Made by a program: the position numbers and the translations under genes
Notes under the pieces: generated by a model
What the model saw: the letters and a program-made list of their open reading frames with translations, nothing else
What the model was told of the DNA's origin: nothing
The model's database searches: none
Shown: positions 52,451 to 61,095 of the stretch, piece by piece
How the letters are laid out: each line of letters starts with the position of its first letter
Numbering within the stretch: position 1 is the stretch's first letter
Origin: Buchananella hordeovulneris
Lineage (GTDB): Bacteria; Actinomycetota; Actinomycetes; Actinomycetales; Actinomycetaceae
Assembly: GCF_001907235.1 (NCBI RefSeq)
Contig: NZ_MQVS01000010.1
Location: 32,389-96,388 of the forward strand
Reading direction: 5' to 3'
Length of the DNA stretch: 64,000 nt

Positions 52451-53134
52451 TTAGGTACCGAGCAGCTGCAGGGCGCCGATGCCGCGCCAGATCATTTGCA
52501 GCCCCACCAGCGCCGCGATCCACAGCAGCGTGATCTTGGTTTCGTACTCCAGGCGCGGAGCCAGACGGCTCAGCCAAGGGAAGATGCGGTGGCCAAGCAG
52601 GGCGGCCAGGCTGAGCAGCACGATGGCAGGCAGCACCATGACCAGGCAGTAGGCGGCCAGCAATGCCAGCTTGCCGCCCCAGCCCACCGGCATGGTGGAC
52701 ATGATGCCGGTGGCGGCCAGGTAGGGAACCATGGTGACCACTTCCGTCAGGGAGGCCCCGAGGCCGAGCACGATCATGGCGCCGAGGCTGCTGGGCCGGG
52801 GGCGGTCGGCAAAGACGTCGCGGCCCGGCTCCGGCTTGGGGGGTGTGGGCCAGAGGATGCCGACCCCGGCCAGGCCAAGGCCGAGAACCAGGGTGAGCCA
52901 GTGGAAGGCCGTGGTGCGCTGCAGGGCCGTAAACGTGGAGCTGAGGAGATCGATTCCGGCTACCAGTGCGATACCGATGGCGAAGTACACCAGGCTCACG
53001 GTTGCCAGGTAGACGGTCAGGGCGACCGGCTCGACTCGGCGGCTGCGCACCACCAGGGCCAGCGGTATGACGAGCGTGCCCAGGCTCATGGAGTCCAGGA
53101 GTGCTAGCGCGCCGAGGGTGAGGTAGTTTTCCAC
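52451..53134 (-). CDS. GAP/SfLAP family membrane transporter
   Basis: 227 residues from the GTG at 53132-53134, chosen because GGGAG stands five to six bases upstream and the next in-frame ATG (53182) lies inside an operator-like palindrome. Six membrane segments, first LTLGALALLDSMSLGTLVIP, second half LGLGASLTEVVTMVPYLAAT. This family (PF11139-like) includes mycobacterial sulfolipid- and glycopeptidolipid-addressing proteins. Substrate here is not known. It is divergent from a TetR gene. Confidence 0.82.
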   Translation of the reverse strand: MENYLTLGALALLDSMSLGTLVIPLALVVRSRRVEPVALTVYLATVSLVYFAIGIALVAGIDLLSSTFTALQRTTAFHWLTLVLGLGLAGVGILWPTPPKPEPGRDVFADRPRPSSLGAMIVLGLGASLTEVVTMVPYLAATGIMSTMPVGWGGKLALLAAYCLVMVLPAIVLLSLAALLGHRIFPWLSRLAPRLEYETKITLLWIAALVGLQMIWRGIGALQLLGT

Positions 53135-53160
53135 GTCTTCTCCCGCCAACTTAGAAGCGT

Positions 53161-53197
53161 CATACGTTCGTACGACAGACATCGTACAAGCGTACGA
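53161..53197. promoter_or_regulatory. Two TetR operator candidates between GAP and TetR genes
   Basis: TCGTAC-AAGC-GTACGA (53182-53197) is a perfect dyad. The reverse complement of 53161-53175 reads TCGTACGAACGTATG, a near copy. Both are in the divergent promoter region, with the GAP gene starting at 53134 and the TetR gene at 53241. Confidence 0.65.
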
Positions 53198-53240
53198 GGG
53201 ATATAGTGAAAGCACCATCGCGATCTGCCCGAGGAAGCTC

Positions 53241-53864
53241 ATGCGTGCCGCCCTACCCGAGACCAGCACCGGATTGCTGGACCAGCCCCTCGGCGAGGCT
53301 GCCGCCCGCACCGCCGACGCCGCCATTCGCGTCATCGCCAGCCAGGGTTTTGACAAACTCAGCGTCCGCAGCGTCGCCAGCGAACTCGGAGTTGCCCCCG
53401 GCACCGTGCAGTACCACGCCTCCTCCCGCCGCGCCCTCCTCACCACCGCGCTAATCCGGTCAGTGCAGCGCCAGGCCCGGCGCATTACCGCCCACCAGGT
53501 CGACCCCACCGATCCGGAGAGCCTCGTCCAGGCCCTAGCCGAGCTCCTGCCCACCGGGCCGGTGCAGCGAGAAGACGCCGCCGCCTGGGTAGCCTTCGGG
53601 GCCGCCGCCGCCACCCGACCCTGGCTGGCTGGCCCCTACTGGCAGGCCCTGCAAAAGTTCCAAACCTGGGTCGAAAGCACCCTGACCGCCGCGCAGCGCT
53701 CTGGCGCACTGGCCGCGGAGGTAGCGCCCGCCGCCACCGCCCGCCTCGTGACCGCCCTCGTCAACGGGCTCACCCTCGACCTGCTGAACGCGCCCCCGCT
53801 CCCTACCGCCGACGTCGTCGCCCAGCTGCGCCGCGGCCTGACCCTCCTGCTGCCCCGGCCCTGA
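53241..53864 (+). CDS. TetR family regulator
   Basis: 207 residues, ATG with GAGGAAGCTC upstream. Helix-turn-helix at about residues 20-65 (ASQGFDKLSVRSVASELGV, TVQYHASSRRALL) and helical C-terminal domain ending LRRGLTLLLPRP. The pair of TCGTAC palindromes in the divergent gap suggests that it represses itself and the GAP-family gene. Confidence 0.9.
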   Translation: MRAALPETSTGLLDQPLGEAAARTADAAIRVIASQGFDKLSVRSVASELGVAPGTVQYHASSRRALLTTALIRSVQRQARRITAHQVDPTDPESLVQALAELLPTGPVQREDAAAWVAFGAAAATRPWLAGPYWQALQKFQTWVESTLTAAQRSGALAAEVAPAATARLVTALVNGLTLDLLNAPPLPTADVVAQLRRGLTLLLPRP

Positions 53865-53933
53865 CCCACACGCTGAGCGGCCCCCGCCGAGCGCACCAGG
53901 CAGCGCGGCGGAGGCCGCAGCGAAGCGGGTGGG

Positions 53934-55628
53934 TTACCCGGCGGGGGCGAACGACGCCGGGTCGGGCAGGTAACCGCCCAGCCAGCCCTGCGACGCCAGG
54001 AACACCAAGGCGCACAGCAGCAAGATCAGGCCGATGGAGAACGGCGCGGCCTTGCGCAGGATCTCCGGCTCGCTGCCGGGCGAGTCGATGGCGGTGGCCG
54101 CCACCGCCAGGTTCTGCGGCGAGACGATCTTGCCGAGCCCGCCACCGATCGTGTTACCGGCCAGCAGCACACCCGGGTCAAGGTTAGCTCCCGCCGCCGC
54201 GGTCGACTGCAGGTTGGCAAACAACGCTCCCGCGCTCGTGGCCGAGCCCGCCACGGCAGTGCCCGTCCAGCCCAGCAGCGGCGAGAGGAACGCGAAGGCG
54301 CTACCGGTGGTAGCCAGGGCCGCACCAATGGCGGTGGTCTGTCCCGAGAAGTTCATGACGAACGCCAGGGCCATCACCAGGGCGATGGTCAGCAGGGACA
54401 GACGCAGCGTGTAGATGGTCTGCGGCAGGGCGGCCAACGAGCGCCGCAGCGGCATCTCGAAGTGGCCGGGCCGCCCGTAGTGGGCGTAGATGAGCGCCAC
54501 CAGGATGCCGGTGACGAAGATCCACGTACCCGGGTTGGACAACAACTGCAGCTTGTAGACGGCAGAGCCCGACGGCTGACCGTCCCCGGTCAGCAACTGC
54601 CCGTACAGGCCCGGCCAGCGGATCTCCAAATCGGTGGCCTTCAGGGCGGCGTCCACGTCCACCCCAAGACGCCACAGCTTGGTGAAGGCGATGATGGCCA
54701 CGACCAACACGTAGGGCGCCAGGGCCAGCACGACGCGCTGCCGGTTGGGCACGTCAGCGGCGTCCACGTGGCTTTGGTGCTCCTGTGGGGTGGTCGGGGT
54801 GAAGAAGCGCAGGAAGACATACCCAGCAGCCAAGCCGAGCAGCGAGGCGGTCACGGCGGTCAGTTCGTAAGACACCAGCGGGGTGAAGAAGTGCCCGGCG
54901 GCGGTGGCTGCGCCGACGACGATCCCCAGCGGCCACAGCTGCTTAATTCCGCGACGGCCGTCCATGATGCCGAGCAGCAGCAGCGGCACGAAGATGGCGA
55001 TGAGCCACGACAAGCGTCCCATGACCGTCCCCACGTACAACGGGTTTTGCCCGCCCAGGCGCCCCGCCGTCGTCACGGGAATCGCCATCGCCCCGAAGCC
55101 CACGTTGATGGCGTTACCAACCATCGTCAGCACGGCGGCCTTGATCTTGGGCACCCCCAGGGACACCAGCAGCGCCCCCGTGATGGCCACCGGGGCCCCG
55201 AAACCGGCCAAACCCTCCAGCAGGCCACAGAAGCTAAACGCGACGATGAGGGCCTGGGCCCGCATGTCCCCCTTGCCGATCGCGTTGAAGACGGCCCGCA
55301 GGTCGCCACTGCGCCCCGAGCGTTCCGTGAGGGAATACAGCCACACAGCGGCGATGATGATGTAGATGATCGGCACCAACCCTAGGGCCACCCCCTGCGT
55401 GGCGGACAGCGCGGTCAGGTGCGCGGGCATGCCGTAGGCGAAGATCGCCAACACCGCCGACAGCCCCAGGGCGGCCAGCGAGCACCAGTGCGTCTTGACC
55501 TTGAACACCCCCAACAACACGAAGAACAAAATCAACGGGGTGGCGCCCACCAGGGCGGTCAACCAGACACTGCCTCCCACTGCACTGACGTCAGGGGTGT
55601 ATCCGAACGGAAGTAGATTTGGGGACAT
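53934..55628 (-). CDS. lctP: L-lactate permease
   Basis: 564 residues from the ATG at 55626-55628 with CGGAGGCGACAG upstream. Twelve or more membrane segments with LctP signatures: GLLEGLAGFGAPVAITGALL, GNAINVGFGAMAIPV, and near the end LAGNTIGGGLGKIVSPQN. It imports lactate with protons. It sits close to lutABC with only the TetR/GAP pair between, so both parts probably serve lactate growth. Confidence 0.94.
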   Translation of the reverse strand: MSPNLLPFGYTPDVSAVGGSVWLTALVGATPLILFFVLLGVFKVKTHWCSLAALGLSAVLAIFAYGMPAHLTALSATQGVALGLVPIIYIIIAAVWLYSLTERSGRSGDLRAVFNAIGKGDMRAQALIVAFSFCGLLEGLAGFGAPVAITGALLVSLGVPKIKAAVLTMVGNAINVGFGAMAIPVTTAGRLGGQNPLYVGTVMGRLSWLIAIFVPLLLLGIMDGRRGIKQLWPLGIVVGAATAAGHFFTPLVSYELTAVTASLLGLAAGYVFLRFFTPTTPQEHQSHVDAADVPNRQRVVLALAPYVLVVAIIAFTKLWRLGVDVDAALKATDLEIRWPGLYGQLLTGDGQPSGSAVYKLQLLSNPGTWIFVTGILVALIYAHYGRPGHFEMPLRRSLAALPQTIYTLRLSLLTIALVMALAFVMNFSGQTTAIGAALATTGSAFAFLSPLLGWTGTAVAGSATSAGALFANLQSTAAAGANLDPGVLLAGNTIGGGLGKIVSPQNLAVAATAIDSPGSEPEILRKAAPFSIGLILLLCALVFLASQGWLGGYLPDPASFAPAG

Positions 55629-55677
55629 CTGTCGCCTCCGGGGTCGATTGCATCGCGTGGGCAGGTTACACAACGAC

Positions 55678-55715
55678 GCGGGCGGGAAGAGAAATTACGC
55701 TCCCTTCCCGCCCGC
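55678..55715 (-). terminator. Terminator of the repeat-rich surface protein gene
   Basis: GCGGGCGGGAAG (55678-55689) and exact complement at 55704-55715 over a 14-base loop, 25 bases past the gene stop on the minus strand. Confidence 0.85.
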
Positions 55716-55739
55716 TCCGTGGCCTCACACCGGCGCTAG

Positions 55740-58013
55740 TTAGGCGCGCCGCCGCTTGGCAATGACCAGGGCACCACCGGCCAGGGCTAGCAGCCCCGCG
55801 ATAGAGCCAATGATCAGGATCGGGGAACCGGTCTTGGCCAGTTGCTTACCCGGCGCCCCCGGGGCGCAGGCGGCCTTCTCCGCGTCGGTCTTGTCGCGCT
55901 CACCGGCCTCGATGGTGACGACGGGCTCGCCCATCTTCCAGGTCTTGGTGGCCTCGTCGAAGACGGCGGAGGTCACCGTCTTGGTGCGAGTCTGCTTGAC
56001 CTTCGGGGACTCGCAGGTGACCTTTTCGTCCTGCCATTGCGAGATCTCGACCTTGCTCTCCGGCTTGCACTGTTCGTGCTCGGCCATCGTCTTGTCGCGC
56101 TCCTGCGTCTCCTCGGTCACCACCGGAGTGCCCGGCTTCCACGTCTTGGTCGCGTCATCGAAGGTGTACTCAGTGACGGTCTTGGTGCGCTTCTGCGTGA
56201 CCTTGGTGGACTCACACGTGACCTTGCCGTCTTCCCAGGCAGAGAATTCGACCTTGGGCTCGGGCTTGCACTGCTCGTGCTCGGCCTGCGTCTTGTCGCG
56301 CTCCTGCGTCTCCTCGGTCACCACCGGGGCGCCCGGCTTCCACGTCTTGGTCGCGTCATCGAAGGTGTACTCAGTGACGGTCTTGGTGCGCTTCTGCGTG
56401 ACGGTGGGCTTGTCACAGGTCAACTGCTCATCGGCCCACTGCGAGAACTCCGTCTTCGTCTCCGGCTTGCACTGCTCGTGCTCGGCCTGCGTCTTGTCGC
56501 GCTCCTGGGTTTCGGTGGTCACCACCGGGGTGCCCGGCTTCCACGTCTTGGTCGCGTCATCGAAGGTGTACTCAGTGACGGTCTTGGTGCGCTTCTGCGT
56601 GACGGTGGGCTTGTCACAGGTCAACTGCTCATCGGCCCACTGCGAGAACTCCGTCTTCGTCTCCGGCTTGCACTGCTCGTGCTCGGCCTGCGTCTTGTCG
56701 CGCTCCTGCGTCTCCTCAGTCACCACCGGGGCGCCCGGCTTCCACGTCTTGGTCGCGTCATCGAAGGTGAAGGTAGTCACGGACTTCGAACGCGTCTGGG
56801 TAACGGTGGGCTTGTCGCAGGTGATGGCCCCGTCGGTCCACTCGCCGTACTCAATCCGGTCGGCAGGCTTGCACTGCTCGTGCTCGGCCTGCGTCTTTTG
56901 CCGCTCCTGGGTTTCGGTGGTCACCACCGGGGTGCCCGGCTTCCAGGTCTTGGTGTTGTTGTCCCACACGTGCGGCGTGGTGGTCTTCGTCCGAGTCTGG
57001 GTCACCGTGGTCTTAGCACAGGTAACCTCCCCGTCCTCCCATTGTCCGAACTCGACAAGATCCTGCGGCTTGCACTGCTCGCGCTCCTGCTCCGTCTTGT
57101 CACGCTCCTGGGTTTCCTGGGTCACCACCGGGGTGCCCGGCACCCACTGCTGGGTGCCGTCGTCCCACGTGAAGGGAGTGGTGGTCTTCGTCCGGGTCTG
57201 GGTCACCGTGCCCTTCTCGCAGGTGATGGCCCCGTCGGTCCACTGACCAAACTCGACGCGATCCTGCGGCTGCGGCGGGCGCTGAGTGCACTGCGGGTCA
57301 GTGCCCCGAGCGGTCAGCACCGCGGTGGCCACGAACTGGTCGGTCAGGTTCAGACTGGTACCAACCCGCACGTAGAAGTCGACGACACGCGAGTTCATGG
57401 CCGGCAGGTCACCGATGTTGATCGTCCAAGTGCCGTTGCCGTTGTCGACGACGGCCCCCTGCGTCAGCGGAGTACGGCCAGCCCGGTATTGGGTGTAGGG
57501 CTCGTTGCCCCAGGTGTTGACGTTGTCGACACCCCCCTGGAGGTCAACAAACACCTCCTTGCCGCGCACTTCGGGCGGCAAGGTGAAGATGACCTTGGCG
57601 TTCTTCAACGCCTTGTTGGTGCCCAGGTTGACGCGCCAGTGCTGCTTGGTGGTGCCGGTGGCCACCCGCACGGGGGTCGGGTCGGCCCCATCCTGATAGT
57701 GGTGACCGATCTCCATATAACCTGCGTGCCCGAGCTTCGGGCTCACTTCCTTGATGAAACCAGTCCACTGGTAGTTGGTGCCAGCGGGGTTGCCCTTCTC
57801 GTCGTGCACCAGGTTTCCGTAGTTCGGGTCGTTCTCGGCCAAGTCGATGTCGAGCACCGACTGGGCGGTCCACGAAACGTCACATCCCTGCGTGCCTTCG
57901 CCGGGCTGGGTGCCCCGGTTAAGCGCAGCAGCAGTGAACACCGTGGAAGCCAATAGCGTCAGGGCGCCGACACCGGCGACTGTCCCCTTTGCCCATGCCT
58001 TCTTCTTGCTCAT
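55740..58013 (-). CDS. Cell-wall anchored repeat surface protein (LAKTG sortase signal)
   Basis: 757 residues. Signal peptide (GTVAGVGALTLLASTVFTAAA, core GVGALTLLASTVFTAA), an N-terminal domain of about 210 residues resembling the adhesive domains of wall proteins (FTLPPEVRGKEVFVDLQGG, then NGNGTWTINIGDLP), seven repeats of exactly 67 residues (250-718), and the sorting signal LAKTG at 725-729 with hydrophobic tail and basic RRR end. Each repeat carries two Cys that may form a disulfide. Expected on the outer wall, acting as a stalk with an adhesive tip. The tip ligand is unknown. An A+T-richer 529-base region precedes it. Confidence 0.9.
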   Translation of the reverse strand: MSKKKAWAKGTVAGVGALTLLASTVFTAAALNRGTQPGEGTQGCDVSWTAQSVLDIDLAENDPNYGNLVHDEKGNPAGTNYQWTGFIKEVSPKLGHAGYMEIGHHYQDGADPTPVRVATGTTKQHWRVNLGTNKALKNAKVIFTLPPEVRGKEVFVDLQGGVDNVNTWGNEPYTQYRAGRTPLTQGAVVDNGNGTWTINIGDLPAMNSRVVDFYVRVGTSLNLTDQFVATAVLTARGTDPQCTQRPPQPQDRVEFGQWTDGAITCEKGTVTQTRTKTTTPFTWDDGTQQWVPGTPVVTQETQERDKTEQEREQCKPQDLVEFGQWEDGEVTCAKTTVTQTRTKTTTPHVWDNNTKTWKPGTPVVTTETQERQKTQAEHEQCKPADRIEYGEWTDGAITCDKPTVTQTRSKSVTTFTFDDATKTWKPGAPVVTEETQERDKTQAEHEQCKPETKTEFSQWADEQLTCDKPTVTQKRTKTVTEYTFDDATKTWKPGTPVVTTETQERDKTQAEHEQCKPETKTEFSQWADEQLTCDKPTVTQKRTKTVTEYTFDDATKTWKPGAPVVTEETQERDKTQAEHEQCKPEPKVEFSAWEDGKVTCESTKVTQKRTKTVTEYTFDDATKTWKPGTPVVTEETQERDKTMAEHEQCKPESKVEISQWQDEKVTCESPKVKQTRTKTVTSAVFDEATKTWKMGEPVVTIEAGERDKTDAEKAACAPGAPGKQLAKTGSPILIIGSIAGLLALAGGALVIAKRRRA
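55866..57266 (-). repeat. Seven 201-bp coding repeats in the surface protein gene
   Basis: All seven units are exactly 67 codons, with signature QERDKTQAEHEQCKP at the end and TKTWKPGTPVVT in the middle. Units 4 and 5 (56262-56663) are almost identical in DNA, including silent positions, which points to a recent duplication. Units 1-3 and 7 are more divergent. Confidence 0.9.
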
Positions 58014-58542
58014 TTCCTGCCTTCTGTTAATGGAAGCGTGTGGCTGATCTAGCCCACTTATAACGGCAAGCTACCAGCGTCCTTTCAGCTGGAAAAGAGC
58101 ACCCTTCCGGACTCAAAAACCTACATTCACCAATGCAATTGTGAGCGAAAACACTAATGCATATTTATGCGCCATAACGGCGCGGATTGTCCACCGACTG
58201 GACGCAGGTAAATTGCACGCACCACCCGTCTCACTTTTGCGCGAAAATACAATGAGCCCCCTCAACTTACTGGGTTTTCTCACAGGCGTTACACAATTTC
58301 TCAACTGCTCGCATCCTTCCGGCTCGCCACCATCCGCAAGCAAGTGCAGCGAACTGAACCCAAAGTCCCAGTTGGTAACGAGCGGGCATAGGCCAGGAGT
58401 GACCGTCACGAAAACACTCTCGCCAACGATCGTGACTGTCGACACAAAAACTGCCGAACACTGGAGACAATCCCCAAAAAAGGGACTTATTTCACATGCG
58501 TGGCGCCCGTTACAGAAGGCAGGCGCCCACCAGCTGGCCTAC
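58014..58542. other. 529-base A+T-richer gap between surface protein and E2 genes
   Basis: No gene is supported here. It holds the promoter of the surface protein gene (start ATG at 58011-58013, AGGCAGGAA upstream). GGCGCCTG/CGGGCGCC arms (58507-58532 region) form an eight-bp hairpin just past the E2 stop, followed about 20 bases later by a run of T on the minus strand, a possible terminator. Open frames inside lack a ribosome site and known motifs. Confidence 0.5.
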
Positions 58543-60087
58543 CTAGCCCCAGACCAGGGCTTGCGCGGGGTCGGACATGACCCGGGCAATATCCGCCAAC
58601 ACGCGCGAACCCAATTCCCCGTCAACCAGCCGGTGATCGAAACTCAATGACAGCTGCGTGACCCACCGCACGGCGAGCTGCCCGTCCACCACCCAGGGGC
58701 GCTGCGAAATAGCGCCAAAGCCCAAGATGGCGGCCTCGCCCGGGTTCAGGATTGGCGTGCCTGCATCGATCCCAAACACCCCAAAATTGGAGATGGTGAC
58801 CGTGCCGCCCCGCATAGCCGCCACTGGGGTCGTACCCGCCCGCGCCTGCGCAATAAGTTCCCCCAACTCCCGCCCTAACTGGGCCAGGGATTTACGCTCC
58901 GCGTCCTTAATATTGGGCACGAGCAAACCGCGCGGGGTCGAGGCAGCTACCCCCAGGGCCACATGGTGGTGGTAGATGATCTCCCGCCGCTCTTCATCCC
59001 AGGTGGCATTGATTTCCGGGTGGCGCCGGATGGCCAGCAGCAGCGCCTTCATGACAATCAGCAGCGGCGTTACCTTTATGCCAGCAAACTCCCGATCCGC
59101 TTTCAGCGCGTCCACCAGCTCCAGGGTGCGGGTGACATCAACCGTGTGGAATACCGTCACGTGCGGTGCCGTGAATGCCGATTCGACCATGGCCCGTGCC
59201 GTCGCCCGCCGCACCGAGGAGGCGGGCACCCGCGTCGAGCGCCCGTCAGGAGCGGTCACTCCGCCCGTCAGCCACGAGGCGTCCAGGCCACCGTCGACCT
59301 TCGCCAGGGTGACATCATGCGCCAACGACAGGCCGGGGGTGCCCGCCGCCCCCGGCGCCCCGATCGCGCCCGCCCCGTAGAGAGCGTCCCGCTTAGCCAC
59401 GTCGTGCAGCAGTGCTTTAGCGTCGTGCTCGGCGGCGTAGGCCAACACGTCAGCCCGCCGGATTACGCCCTGCTCGTCGCTGCTAGGCACCTCTGCTAGC
59501 GCAATCCCCAGCTCGGCCGCCAGGCGGCGCACCGGGGGCGTGGCCCGGCGGGTGCTCGGCCCGCGCTGCTCCGCGTGCGGCCCGTACGGAGTCAACTGCA
59601 CCGGGCCGCTCGGGCCGCCGCGGCGGGGACGCCGACGTTCGGCCAACCCGGCCGTGCCGTAGCCCACCAGCACCGAGCCAGAGCCTGCGCGTGGAGCATC
59701 GCTGGCAGCGACCAGGGCAGCGGCGGGGCCGCGGAGGGAAGGCTCTCCCTCCGCGGCAGGCACTGGTGCGACACCGACGCTGCCCTCCGCCTGCCCGGGC
59801 GCCGACGGGGCCGTTGCCTGCCCGTCGTCGTCCGTGGTCTCTCCCCCCGCCGCCGCGCTCGCAAACTCAACGAGCGGGCTGCCTACTGGCAGCACCTGCC
59901 CGACCTCCGCCAACAACGCCGTGACCGTGCCCGCGTGTGGGCTGGGCAGCTCCACGATCGACTTGGCGGTCTCTATCTCGCACAGCGGATCGTCGATGCT
60001 CACGGTATCGCCCACGGCCACCAGCCACGTCACCACCTCGGCTTCCGTCAACCCTTCGCCCACGTCAGGCAACCGAAATTGCAGCAT
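58543..60087 (-). CDS. bkdC: Dihydrolipoamide acyltransferase (E2) of branched-chain 2-oxo acid dehydrogenase
   Basis: 514 residues. Lipoyl domain (residues 1-76) with Lys42 in EIETAKSIVEL, a linker, E3-binding domain PPVRRLAAELGIALAEV, a second linker and catalytic core ending SFDHRLVDG with His and Asp. The linker between lipoyl and E3-binding domains is Ala/Pro/Gly-rich. It is the last gene of the three-gene operon, nine bases after the E1 beta stop. E3 (lipoamide dehydrogenase) is not in this window. Confidence 0.95.
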   Translation of the reverse strand: MLQFRLPDVGEGLTEAEVVTWLVAVGDTVSIDDPLCEIETAKSIVELPSPHAGTVTALLAEVGQVLPVGSPLVEFASAAAGGETTDDDGQATAPSAPGQAEGSVGVAPVPAAEGEPSLRGPAAALVAASDAPRAGSGSVLVGYGTAGLAERRRPRRGGPSGPVQLTPYGPHAEQRGPSTRRATPPVRRLAAELGIALAEVPSSDEQGVIRRADVLAYAAEHDAKALLHDVAKRDALYGAGAIGAPGAAGTPGLSLAHDVTLAKVDGGLDASWLTGGVTAPDGRSTRVPASSVRRATARAMVESAFTAPHVTVFHTVDVTRTLELVDALKADREFAGIKVTPLLIVMKALLLAIRRHPEINATWDEERREIIYHHHVALGVAASTPRGLLVPNIKDAERKSLAQLGRELGELIAQARAGTTPVAAMRGGTVTISNFGVFGIDAGTPILNPGEAAILGFGAISQRPWVVDGQLAVRWVTQLSLSFDHRLVDGELGSRVLADIARVMSDPAQALVWG

Positions 60088-60096
60088 TTTTACCCC

Positions 60097-61095
60097 CTAT
60101 TGCAGTGTGCGGTCCACGGCGTCGAGCACCCGGTCAAGGCTCGGCAACCAGGCGTGTTCGTGCTTGGCTGGCGGATAGGGCGTGTGGAAGCCCCCCACCC
60201 GCGCCACGGGCGCATACAGGTGCGTAAACGCCCCCTCGGTGATGGCCGCCGCTATCTCCGCCCCTGGTCCCGCGAACGTAGATGCTTCGTGCATGACCAC
60301 CACTCGCCCGGTCTTCTGGGCGCTAGCAACCAGGGTGGGCACATCCAACGGGTTGAGGGAACGCAAATCCACCACCTCTGCCTCCTTGCCTTCCTCGGCC
60401 AGGACGGCGGCCGCCGCCAGGGCCGTGCGTACCATCGGCCCGTACGCCACCAGGGTGATATCGCTCCCGGGCCGGACGACGCGCGCCGAATGCAGACCGT
60501 AGGCCAGTGCCTCCGGGGAGATGTCCGGCCGCGTGGTATCCACTTCGGCCTTGTCCCAATAGCGCGCCTTGGGTTCGAGCAGTATCACCGGGTCAGGGCT
60601 CATGATTGCCTGATACGTCATGGTGAAGGCGTCCTGCACACAGCCAGGGGTGATAACCCGTAGGCCGGGGGTGTGCATGAAGTACACCTCGGGGGACTCG
60701 GAGTGGTGTTCGACTGCCCCGATACCGCCAGCGAACGGGATGCGGATTGTTACCGGCATCTGCATGGCCCCGCCGGTGCGCTGCTGCATTTTTGCCAACT
60801 GGGTGGTGATCTGGTTGAAGGCCGGAAAAACGAAGCCGTCGAATTGGATCTCCACCACGGGCCGGTAGCCACCTTGCGCCATGCCAATGGCGGTGCCAAC
60901 TATGCCCGCCTCTGCCAGCGGGGTGTCTCGCACCCGTTCAGCGCCGAACCGGGCCTGCAGGCCGTCGGTGACCCGGAATACCCCTCCCAATTGTCCGATG
61001 TCTTCGCCCAGCAAAATGGTGTGAGGATCTTCGGCCAGCGCGAGCGCCAGGGCGGCGTTAATCGCCCCGACCATAGTTAGTGTTTGCCTGGTCAT
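60097..61095 (-). CDS. bkdB: 2-oxo acid dehydrogenase E1 beta subunit
   Basis: 332 residues from the ATG at 61093-61095, overlapping the E1 alpha stop (ATGA). Typical beta-subunit motifs: LLGEDIGQLGGVFRVT, DTPLAEAGIVGTAIG, PVTIRIPFAGGIG and LRSLNPLD. Together with E1 alpha it decarboxylates branched-chain 2-oxo acids and reductively acylates E2. Its similarity to branched-chain rather than pyruvate dehydrogenases rests on subunit layout. Confidence 0.94.
   Translation of the reverse strand: MTRQTLTMVGAINAALALALAEDPHTILLGEDIGQLGGVFRVTDGLQARFGAERVRDTPLAEAGIVGTAIGMAQGGYRPVVEIQFDGFVFPAFNQITTQLAKMQQRTGGAMQMPVTIRIPFAGGIGAVEHHSESPEVYFMHTPGLRVITPGCVQDAFTMTYQAIMSPDPVILLEPKARYWDKAEVDTTRPDISPEALAYGLHSARVVRPGSDITLVAYGPMVRTALAAAAVLAEEGKEAEVVDLRSLNPLDVPTLVASAQKTGRVVVMHEASTFAGPGAEIAAAITEGAFTHLYAPVARVGGFHTPYPPAKHEHAWLPSLDRVLDAVDRTLQ

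Noticed and set aside
55842..57956. Long open frame antisense to the surface protein gene
   Set aside because: It exists because the 67-codon repeats avoid stops in other frames. The Leu/Arg-rich translation has no motif or ribosome site, and the minus-strand frame has signal peptide, repeats and LAKTG.
58141..58650. Small gene in the gap before the E2 gene
   Set aside because: The frame lacks a ribosome site, has mixed composition and runs into the antisense of the E2 end.
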